From Nematostella vectensis (Eukaryota; Cnidaria; Anthozoa; Actiniaria; Edwardsiidae), in the NCBI RefSeq assembly GCF_932526225.1, contig NC_064041.1, positions 5,824,046-5,888,045 of the forward strand: a stretch of 64,000 bases of DNA. Reading direction: 5' to 3'. Positions 36,501-45,282 of the stretch are shown here, one piece after another. Under the pieces are notes generated by a model. That model was not told the DNA's origin. It made no database searches and was given only the letters and a program-made list of their open reading frames with translations. The translations under genes were made by a program, and so were the position numbers. How positions within the stretch are numbered: the stretch's first letter is position 1; every line of letters starts with the position of its first letter.

Positions 36501-39500
36501 CTTAGCCACCCGTTTAGCCTTATGATATTCCTCTTTACTACCACGTCCACTCTTCCAAGCTTTCCATGTGCGCCTTTTCTCATTTATAGCAGAACTGACA
36601 GACTCATCCCACCACCAGGTTTGCTTTCTCCAGTGCCCTTTTTTGGTGTAACCACAAATTTTGTCACTGACTTTTGAGAGACTGTCTTTTAGGAGTAGCC
36701 ATTGATCATCTACTGAAGGAAGGTGATGGTGACCTTCCACTTCAGATCTCACCTCGGATAAGAAAACACTCTTCACCTCAGGGTCTCTTAGCTTCCACAC
36801 ACGAAGCTTGGGGGTAAAGGAGTGTTTATGCTGCCTCCTGGGTATGATGGCGAGATCACAGACAAGCAGTTTGTGTTGGGTGGCACACTCCTCATTTGGT
36901 ATTACCTTTACATTATGCACTGATTTAAAATGGCATTTCTGTGACAGAATGTAATCAACCTGGGTAGAAGCACCTCCAGATTCGTACGTGACAAGGTGGC
37001 TTTTCCTTTTCTGAAAAAAGGAGTTGCAGATGACAAAATTATTGGCTATAGAGAATTCAAGAATTCTCTCACCCTCGATATTACGCTCACCATAGCCAAA
37101 ACCACCATGTACTCCATCATATGCAGAGGCCTTGCTACCGATGTGACCATTAAAGTCACCACAGACAAATAAAAGCTCAGAGTCAGCAATCTTAGAAATG
37201 GTACACTGGAGCAGATCATAAAAAGCATCCTTAGATCTATCATCTAACCCTGATTGTGGGGCATACACAGAGAGAACAGTTAATATAGAGGCCCCGACAT
37301 TTATCTTGATCACACAGATTCTATCGGATACACGATTAACTTCAACAACACTCTCTACCCACTTTTCAGCCAGAAGGAAACCAACACCACCAGTTCCCTT
37401 CTCATTACCCATCCAAAAGAACTTGAACTTTGAATCTTTACCAGAAATCATACGGGCCGAGCCACCCCTCCACCTAGTCTCTTGCAGACAACAAAGATCA
37501 ACCTTTCTTCTTGTGATGGTCTCTACTACCTCACCACTTCTTCCTTTCATAGTACCAACATTTAACGTTGCTAATCGAAACATTAGGCGTGGTCGCTTGA
37601 TGTCGATCTGGCGGTGCCCACGCCTGACACCCACCCTACCGTTGACGACACCCCTATTGCTAGGGGTCCCGTGCTCACTTAAACTATTTGAAACAACAAC
37701 CATGACTAACTATTTGAACTCTTTTTAATTTTTTTTTCATTGTAGATCCGCCAAACTTAGTTTTGATCATACATTGAAAATCATATTTTAACCATTTTTC
37801 TCTGATTCCTTCAATTCTTTTGCTAAATTATCAAGATTTAAATTTCCTTTCTACAACAATGTAAAACCCTAACCATTAAGTCATTGAGCTTCTGTTCTTC
37901 ACAAATCTATCTCCTCTTTCAGTGCCAATTTGGTGGGGACTGGTGGTTTCACGTATGGCCTAACACTTGTTTGTAATGTGCTGCTGCAGCATGGAGACCC
38001 CATCTTTATTGAAGAGCCTATATCACCCAAGGCTTTGGATATCTTCAAATGCTTAGGGTACAACATTATTCCAGGTATTTGTCATGATGATTCAAAAAAT
38101 AAATTGTATTCTTCTGAATTTGGTCACCCTAGGAATTTATACATATGACAGGTCATTTTGCTGATTCAATTTTGACCCAAAAACTCAGCAAAAGAAGCAC
38201 TCTGACAGCGTTTTTTATAGCTTTGTCTGTAAACTCCAATTTGTACGCCATCTTAGATCAGCTGTGGCCCGCCAGTCTGTGGCATTTTGGATGCTAGCAC
38301 AACTTGAAAACGGTCTATTGCTCAATGCATGACAAAGAAAGTGGTGTGATATCACAGACTTTGATTCTCATTCTCATAGCTTTTTTGCATGTTGATTCCA
38401 GTATTTCAAAGGGGCACACTGATACATTGTTCAATTGATAAAAGACCTTGCTCCTGTTTCAGTTTATGTTATTGTGCTATGTGTTGTATAATGCAACCAA
38501 ATCCTGCCAAAAAAGGTTTGGTGTTTGACAAAAAGATTTGCTAAACAGGCTTCAGGATAACAAGTAAAAGTATTTGATGTTAGTTGATGCTTGCCCTCCA
38601 TACCAACTGGCATCATTTTGTAATACTTGAAGTCCCTGTTGATGAAGATGGTCTGAACGTCACTCATCTGGATGACCTAGTGAACAGTTTCTCTGGTCAT
38701 AAACGGCAGCCTACAGCAGCAAGGCCTTACTGGGGAGCAGTATATGTCACCCCAAACTTTCATGACCCCACAGGGGCCTCCCTGTCAACAGGTTGGTAAA
38801 ACACAGTGAGCAGTGTTGAAGGGGCACTATCACGGTAAGGAGTGATTTTAGTGTCACTTAGGCAATCTAAAAAATAGTCAAAATTATGCGGAATATTTAA
38901 AATAACTATCCAGGTTTATTAAATGACCTTAGGCCTTTCAGATAAATGCAATATTCTGGTTTGAACGCCTCACATCGAGCGGATGGAAATGGATTGAAAA
39001 TAGTACTTTTAGGTTTCGGAACAGGCTGTACCTTTACTCAAACCTTGAAAGTGCATAAAAACCAACTAGATACTTCACATATTAAAATTTCTTTTACGGA
39101 GAATTCGTAGTGATCAGCAAGATTTCACATTGTTTTGTTACACACTTTTTCATATTCTATTAAACCTTCTTAGAACAAGCGTGTGAGTACCCCTTCAAGG
39201 CTGTTTTAGTTTGTCTGGCGGCCTTTCCTTAGCTATTGCACGTACAGCAATTACATACAAAGCTGAGGTCCCTCCTTGAGTAGGAAATGAGTGTCATTCA
39301 TTTAATATTGTGTTTTTGCAATAGAATTCAAATTCTCCATCAGGTTTCATGGACCACCAGGAGAAAGACTTAAATCCTTGCATTTTTACAATGGAAACGT
39401 TTTGAGCCCTTCTGCCAGGGACACTTTTTATGCCCCAACCAACTAGTTGCCTGGTGGTTTAGGGAGGTGGGGAGGCTAAAAAACACCCTGAACTAAAAGG

Positions 39501-42500
39501 GCTGTTTCCTGCTAGCAGAGACCACTTTTCTTTGCATTTCACTGAGCCCAGCAGCATAAAAAGAAAAGAGGCCTCTGCCACCAGGAAAAAAGGCCTAAAG
39601 GGACAGAAATTGAATAGAAAATATTGAGAAAAACTATGAGCTAGGGAAGAAATATACCTATCCCTATGGCAAAATGGTGACTACATAAATGTGACGACTC
39701 ACGCGAAAACATACCTTAGGTTTTTCCACAAGTTTGGCCAAACTCGCGCCCGTTTTGAGGAACGTTCGCGCCCTTCTCGCAGAATGCTCGCGCTTTTCTC
39801 ACAGAACGCTCGCGCCTTAACAACTGAAAGCTCGCGCCTATCTCGCGGAACGCTTGCACCTCAACAACGGAAAGCCTTGCGACTTGCTAAACACAACTCA
39901 CGGGTTATAATGTCCAAACAATCCTGTCCCCCCAAAAAAATGTCCCCCTGCCCCCCCCCCCCAAGAAAAAGTAAATAAATGGATAAATAAACCACCTAGA
40001 CCCTCCCCCTAGATTCACTACTGATACTGATAGCAAGATTGTTTTATGTATTAGTTTGAATCGAATAAGCTTTTTGTTTTCTAATAGAAAGATGTGAAAA
40101 GCTGGTGAACATTGCAGAGAGGCATAATCTGCTGATAATATCCAATGATGTGTATGCCTTCTTGGCTTACAAGGAGAGGACCCCACCCTTTGGCCCCCCT
40201 CCACTCAGGCTTTTCAGCTACGATTCAAGGTACTACCTACCCCACACAAAAGACAATAATTATTATTAATAATTATTTTGATAGGTGAAGGCAGGACGTT
40301 GAATGTACAATGTTAAGGAAAATCAGAAAAGTCCATTTAATAAATAATGTGCAAACATTGGTCATAATTTTTCATATTTTTCAATCTTTTTCACAAGATA
40401 TGTCTGCTTTTAGGGATTTTTCATTAAAAGGGAGATTTTTAATCAGAGCATTCCCCTCAGTGTAAAAGAAGAAATCCCCCCTCCTAACAACTCACCAGGA
40501 CTTCAGTAGGACTTATCACATAGTCTTAATATTATCGCAACATGACATTTGAGGTCAAAGATGAAGCAATAGGCATCTATCCCATTGCTTTATTGGATAA
40601 CAATTTTTCTACTTTTCTTTGTAGCCAAGGTGACGAGGATGACAAGGCTGGTCATGTGATCTCACTTGGATCTTTCTCCACGATATTTGCCCCAGGGCTG
40701 AGGTTGGGTTGGATTGAGGCTCCACAAAACATAATTCAGACATTGATTGACAGGTAATAAAATCATGATTTCGAAGATCCTATCTAGATTTCTGAAGACT
40801 TAGAGATTTTGTCAGTACAATTCCTATGATTGGCTACATTAGATTTTGAGTGTGGCCATCATAAATTTTGACCCCTAAAAGATAGAAAAAGGGCGTGGTC
40901 TCTAGATGTTAGACCCTAAGTGTGATTTATAAGGTAAATTTAAAAGTTTAGTAATATTCCATGCATTCCCTTTGTCATGACAATTTGAAAGGCAGATTTC
41001 ATTTATTTATTGTTAGTTTTCAAAAAAGGGAATCTTACAAGATTTGACAGGTTTGATTACAGGGGTGGATCAGGAAGTTTAAAAAAGTGGGGGCGGGCAG
41101 AAGCAAATGTTTCAAGAAAGGGGGGTACTTATTGTTCTTCCGTATTTTTCCTTATATTCATGTTATTTTAAAGGCAAATGTCTGAAAATAGGGGGGGGGG
41201 GCAGGACCTGCTCAGCCAACCCCTAGATTTGCCCCTGGATTACTATCATATTGAAGGAGACCCTTCGGGGTAGCAGATTCACCTGTAAAAACGTTTACAC
41301 TGTAATAGCATTTTACTTTTTTCTATGTGTTACCTCTTGCAGCCCATTTATCAAGTACACCGGTGCCCCACAGCATTACATGTCGGCCATTATAGAAAGT
41401 GCCCTTGATCTTGGCAGTTTAGAAGGACCCTTCGCATCTCTTCGAGTCACCTATCATGTGAGTCATATATTGACATGAACATTCATAAGGTTGACCGGTT
41501 GTTGTAAGGGACCTTACGCAAGAACGGCGCTCACGCTCACGGATATTCAAAACGACCGTTGGCGTCCGTGACGTTGAACGTGGAAATTAACGCCTGCGTT
41601 CAACGTGAAAATAGGATAGTGCTGTTCTAAAAAAGAATAGTAAGCATAGTGCCGTTCTGGGAAAAGAATAGTATTTGGAGATTCCTTAATAAGGATTAAA
41701 TCACTTTTTGGCCACCAAGGGGGGTGGGGTGCCGCTTGTTCACGTGCCTGAGTGAAGCAAAAACGTTCGAGTTTATGTACAAAACTAAAAATATTTCAAA
41801 TTGCTTTATGTGGGAGAATATTGTATTTGTCAACAGATTATAAAACATGGGCGGATATTTTTTTCCTTTTCCCGTAATTTAAGCACAGTAGGTTGGAGTT
41901 TGTTTGCAACTTCTGGAAATTTTGCTCATTTTATGATAAAGCTAAAAGCCAAATACCCTAGTTAAAAGGACTAGGGATGCAATAATTTTGTTAAAAAAAG
42001 ATACAAGACGACCTGTTAACTTCAGCTTGTGAAGCCATACTTTTGCGCTCGAATCTCACAGGATCCCGATTATTTGATAATGGCCACAATCTCAACTGCT
42101 TGCAATGTTCCCGAAATAAACCTCTTTCAGACTATCTTGTATCAGGTGCAAACACAGGGGTGTGCGCACACACCCTCAGCCGATCATGTGCATGCTGTGT
42201 ACGTGCTGTGTATGAATATATGTTAACTGTATTTCTAAAATGTATCTTTGTCTTCTCAGTCTCGCATGAACTGCCTGTGTAAAGCGCTAAAGGAGCATAT
42301 CCCGAGGGCAAACTTTACTCAGCCCAAGGTGAGGTGTGCTTACCACATATAAAGATTACTCAGCCCAAGGTGAGCTGTGTTTACCACATATAAAGTAATT
42401 CACTTAGTATTTTTGGTCCAGTCACCATGACCTGACCATAAGTTAAGGAGAAAAGAGAATTATTTGGGCATGTATTGTATGATTTTGCGTTCAAATACAT

Positions 42501-43963
42501 TAACCCTTTCGCAGCTCCTTACTGAACTCGGTGGGCAAACCTAAACCCTATTTAAAAAAGCAACTTGCAGAGGTTACTTTTTAAATGCTGCCATTAACGT
42601 GTCTGCCTTTTTGTGTGTGTTTTAGGGTGGACTGTTTGTATGGGCTAAACTCCCCCAAAACATAAACACAAAAGGTGTGTATATGGGTAGAATGGGGGGG
42701 GGGGGGAGTATATCAAGGGCGGATCCTAGTTTTTTGTGGAGGGGGTGGGGGTACCCCTCCCTGTGGATCCGCCAATGTATCTTTTTATAATTATTTATAA
42801 TTATTAATATTATCTTATCTTGTGAATGTAGTCAGTAAAGCCCTGGTAACTCAAACATTCAGTTCGAGTTCGATTTCGAGTTACCCGCAGGTAGAAATGA
42901 GTCACACATTATTATCTGGGAGCTTGAACTCAGTTTAAATTATATGGGGAGCTCGACTTATCTGAGTTAGGGATTTTTAAATTCGATGTTTTTTTTGTGA
43001 CACTACAAGGTTTCATTTTGGTAATTCCGTTAGATGGATAATTTCAGAACGCGATAAAATTGATAAAATTGTTATTTAAAAATAATTTATTTCTGTTTTC
43101 TTAATTTTTCGCTCTTTCTTTCTTTTTAGAACTTTTATTAGCTTGCAAAAGCAAATTCAAAGTGGACTTTGAGCCTGGGCGTGTGTAAGTACATTTCACT
43201 TGTTTTACTTGTTTCACTTGTTTCATTCGTTTTACTTGTTTTATTTGTTTTCCTTGTTTCACTTGTTTTACCTGTTTCAATTGTTTTACTTGTTTCACTT
43301 ATTTGTTTGGTCCTTTAAGGGGACCCCGCGACGTCAACATTTTTCGATTCTTAAATGACGATACTATTTCGCGAAACTATTTTCGCGATTTCACTATTTT
43401 AGTTAAAACCAGATCTCTTTATTTGCGTGGAAAAATGGGTTCACGGGTTTTTTCCACGTTTAGAAATAAAGCTTATTAAGCCTGATTTTCACCTTTCTCT
43501 AACTTGTAAAGCCTGATTTTCACCGTGCTCTAACTTGTAAAGCTTGATTTTCACCTTTCTCTAACTTGTAAAGCTTGATTTTCACCTTGCTCTAGCTTCT
43601 ATAGCCCGGTTTTTACTTTGCTCTTTAGCTTCAAAAGCTTGATTTTTACCTTGCTCTAGCTTCTAAAGCCTTGTTTTCACATTGATCTAACTTCTAAAGC
43701 TTGATTTTCAACTTGCTCTAGCTTCTAAAGCCTTGTTTTCACATTGATCTAACTTCTAAAGCTTGATTTTCAACTTGCTCTAGCTTCTAAAGGCTTGTTT
43801 TCACATTGATCTAACTTCTAAAGCCTGATTTTCACCGTGCTCTAGCTTCTCGGCCGGTGGTGACTGGAACAACTACTTGCGACTGAGCCTGTCGCATTAT
43901 GGCGAGGAGAGCCTGGTGAAGGGCGTAAGGAGAATATCTGAAGCGCTCATGGAAATCACGTGA
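33560..43963 (+). CDS. Class I/II PLP-aminotransferase-fold protein, eleven exons, apparent loss of the PLP lysine
   Basis: Exons: 33560-33688, 33828-33940, 37923-38074, 38633-38791, 40088-40229, 40625-40753, 41343-41457, 42260-42328, 42626-42674, 43130-43184, 43846-43963. They join to 409 residues, typical for the family. Signatures: FQYGPKQGLKSFRDAL, NLVGTGGFTYGL, IEEPISPKALDIF, YVTPNFHDPTGASLS (family P-x-x-x-NPTG), SNDVYAFLAY (Asp205/Tyr207), SLGSFSTIFAPGLRLGWI and NYLRLSLSHY (Arg383). It resembles the 2-aminoadipate transaminase / fungal YER152C group. In the family the segment reads SFSK-x-x-APGLRLG with Lys binding PLP; here it is Thr251 (ACG, 40680-40682). The Asn of NPTG is Asp176. 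Both changes suggest a pseudoenzyme, or a base error at 40681. Intron 2 holds a full LINE on the opposite strand. Confidence 0.88.
34400..37740 (-). mobile_element. Full-length non-LTR retrotransposon (LINE)
   Basis: Contains the 1048-codon polyprotein. The 3' end, towards lower coordinates, has a (TGAG)n run near 34530-34548 followed by A/AT-rich sequence. The 5' leader before the ATG is very short. TTTTAATT occurs beyond both ends (near 34487 and 37724) and may be the target duplication, but the flanks are too AT-rich to be sure. Outer limits approximate. Confidence 0.75.
34557..37703 (-). CDS. Intact non-LTR retrotransposon polyprotein: APE endonuclease, reverse transcriptase, Cys-rich finger
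   Basis: One uninterrupted frame of 1048 codons. Residues ~40-290 form an APE-type endonuclease (LATLNVGTMKGR, CCLQETRWRG, FVCGDFNGHIGS, QVDYIL). Residues ~500-770 form the reverse transcriptase (GPSGIVAEMLKA, FGFVHGKGTNDA, GVHQGSVLSPLLF, LLYADDLVIASD). A PHD-like finger with CGVC, CTCCSHWIHKKC and CSRC interrupts the region after the RT, and a conserved tail RRRRLRWYGHVQR ends it. The single-ORF layout fits a RTE/CR1-like group; I do not assign the clade. No stop or frameshift, so it inserted recently or is still active. It lies antisense in aminotransferase intron 2. Confidence 0.93.
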   Translation of the reverse strand: MVVVSNSLSEHGTPSNRGVVNGRVGVRRGHRQIDIKRPRLMFRLATLNVGTMKGRSGEVVETITRRKVDLCCLQETRWRGGSARMISGKDSKFKFFWMGNEKGTGGVGFLLAEKWVESVVEVNRVSDRICVIKINVGASILTVLSVYAPQSGLDDRSKDAFYDLLQCTISKIADSELLFVCGDFNGHIGSKASAYDGVHGGFGYGERNIEGERILEFSIANNFVICNSFFQKRKSHLVTYESGGASTQVDYILSQKCHFKSVHNVKVIPNEECATQHKLLVCDLAIIPRRQHKHSFTPKLRVWKLRDPEVKSVFLSEVRSEVEGHHHLPSVDDQWLLLKDSLSKVSDKICGYTKKGHWRKQTWWWDESVSSAINEKRRTWKAWKSGRGSKEEYHKAKRVAKKAVYAAKKQAEVDTFANVEKGEEDIFRIAKQMKKENKDVVGDCCIRDDHGNLALSTEAKAKAWKDHYERLLNIEFPWSVDDLPLAEPVYGPPILITTGMVAEAVSKMKQCKAPGPSGIVAEMLKASAEISCPLLCDIANAIIAEKSIPDDWNLSYIINLYKGKGDALDRGSYRGLKLTEHCLKVIERVLEKIIRSLVEIDEMQFGFVHGKGTNDAIFILRQLQEKHLEKGKHLYLGFVDLEKAFDCVPREVLWWAMRRLSVPEWLVSTVKAMYSNASSRVRVDNSYSDNFNVQVGVHQGSVLSPLLFIIVLEALSCDLRRGCPWELLYADDLVIASDSLENLQQKLMLWKTGMESKGLRVNMKKTKVMVSGPNLETLKDSGDYPCGVCRKGVGANSILCTCCSHWIHKKCSGIRGRLTPNPSFKCSRCLGVARPIDGRPLDTVQVDDQQLAVVDSFCYLGDNISAGGGCEAATITRVRVAWGKFRELLPILCSKSLSLHTRGRIYSSCVRGALLYASECWPLKQTDLARLRRNERAMIRWMCAIKPSNDISTSELRLRLNIEDLDAALRRRRLRWYGHVQRSTSWIRWIRDFIIEGKRTRGRPRKNWHEVLREDLKLAGLTPDDAQDRVHWKLKLNHAPSDPRPVDN
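39740..39890 (+). repeat. Short tandem repeat (GAACGCTCGCGCCTTTCTCGC-like)
   Basis: Five or six imperfect units of about 26 bases with CTCGCGCC and CTCGCGGAACG words, GC-rich against AT-rich intron, between aminotransferase exons 4 and 5. Confidence 0.7.
41060..41237. mobile_element. hAT-like MITE with CAGGGG termini, 5-bp target duplication and poly-G
   Basis: It starts CAGGGGTGGATCAGG and ends CTAGATTTGCCCCTG. GATTA flanks both ends (41055-41059 and 41238-41242). A G run lies near 41192-41201. It sits in aminotransferase intron 6. Confidence 0.85.
42317..42400 (+). repeat. 41-base direct duplication of the aminotransferase exon 8 donor
   Basis: TACTCAGCCCAAGGTGAG and the following TTACCACATATAAAG occur twice in tandem. 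The exon end CCCAAG and donor GTGAG are copied, giving donors at 42329 and 42370. The 41-base shift would break the frame if the second were used. Confidence 0.9.
42710..42775. repeat. Tiny inverted-repeat remnant (GGGCGGATCC ... GGATCCGCC)
   Basis: GGGCGGATCC and GGATCCGCC face each other about 40 bases apart. It looks like the collapsed ends of a CAGGGGCGG-type element. No clear target duplication. Confidence 0.45.
43190..43312 (+). repeat. Simple tandem repeat (TTTTACTTGTTTCACTTG)n
   Basis: Imperfect 9-base and 18-base units directly after the donor of aminotransferase exon 10 (43185). The minus-strand KQVKQVKQ reading is an artefact. Confidence 0.9.
43478..43850 (+). repeat. Minisatellite, ~30/62-base unit, running into the exon 11 acceptor
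   Basis: Units alternate AAAGCCTTGTTTTCACATTG and AAAGCTTGATTTTCAACTTG, each followed by CTCTAGCTTCT or ATCTAACTTCT. The final unit ends GTGCTCTAG/CTTCT, which is the real 3' splice site and first five coding bases of exon 11 (43846). Confidence 0.92.
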
Positions 43964-45282
43964 TCGACGCAAAGTCCCGGATATAAAATCATACCATCAA
44001 CTACCTGTTAAACGCAGGGTGACAGGTGACAGAGCTAAGCCTGGGGCAGAATAGATTTTTAGGCTAAATTCCGATAATAAAACCACTAAATCCGTTCCCG
44101 GAAACGTTCGGTTAGCGCGTCGTCGTATGTTCTCTCGCTACGGGGTAGTAGCTCAGATTACGCAACGTTAAACGGAGAGCGTGTCGCAAAACAAAGCACA
44201 TTTCAGCTAATTAGAGAGGAGTCCGTGGTTTATCAGAATTCAGTCTAGGGAATTGTATTTCTCCTACCCTTGCCATGTCCATATTTACAAAAAAAAAAAA
44301 AAGACTTTTAAAGTCATTATTAACACAGGAAGCCCCACTAGTTTGAATATTTATCCGCCCTCCCAAGTAGGTTTTTTTTTTTTTTTTTTTGCAGTCGGCT
44401 TCGACGAAAGCATGTTTAATGTAATCCGTTCCTTGGAAATTAAGAGTAGTTAGATTTAGTAATGGTCTCTACGCTTGAATTGTTTTGTGCAGGATTTTAT
44501 TATTATTTTTTTCACATCTTTGTTTACATGTATTCAAGGGTTCTTCAATATGAATATGAATATGAATAGCTTTGTGGTTATTTCTTTAATAAATTGCTCT
44601 GTAATGGATAGGAAATCCATCTTTGCACAAACGAAAGCCTTTTTTTTTATTTTCAAGTTTTCTCTCATGACTGTTTGCATAAGCAGTATCCGTCTGATTA
44701 TTTTTTGTCACACACTTTTTGATGACCTAAGAAATGTTCAGGAGACATGGTCTAAAAAAGGGCCAATCACGCCGCCATTTCATGCTCCCGCTCAATTCCA
44801 CACAAAGCATCCTGCATTTTCATCGGCTAATTTAGGCGAGTTACCAAGATATTTTCAATCAAATATCCTCAATAACATTTCAGACTTCATTCGTAGATTG
44901 TTGTTTTTTTACGCAAGTTTCCTTGCGTAAAATCCGTTGTATTTTCAGTGGCAATTAATAACAAAGGAGTGGTTCATCGACATTCTTTAAGAGCAAGGAT
45001 GTTATATTCGGGTGAAGAGGAGCAATTTTTTTGTACCCACTGGTGGTTTCTTTTAAGAATGACATCGTTCAACTTCACCCGAATTAACTTCAACTTTCAA
45101 CGGATTTCTGAGAACTTTGGGGCGTGGACTATTTTTTTTCACAAGCCGTATTTATAGTATATATCGCAAAGTTCATGCATTAAAGCAATTGCTGGGAAAT
45201 GTTTTTTTAGGGTGGGGGGAGGGGTACAAAGTTGTTATTACAAGTTGAAGCTCCCTCTCCCTTTTGTTCGCCGTGATATTAG
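43964..45282. other. 3'-3' intergenic region between the aminotransferase and the FAXC-like gene
   Basis: Contains the second copy of the dispersed repeat at 44757-44990, poly-A and poly-T runs (44288, 44371) and AT-rich filler. I see no further exon. 3' UTRs of both neighbours are expected here. Confidence 0.5.
44757..44990. repeat. Dispersed repeat, copy 2 of 2618-2853
   Basis: Same orientation as the AGMO-intron copy, sharing GGCCAATCACGC, CAGACTTCATTCGTAGATTG and ATCGACATTCTTTAA blocks. Not coding. Confidence 0.7.

Noticed and set aside
42841-42970. Sequence with GTTCGAGTTCGA and CTCGACTTATCTGAGTTAG as a transposon
   Set aside because: Suggestive of a decayed element, but I could not find paired termini or a target duplication.
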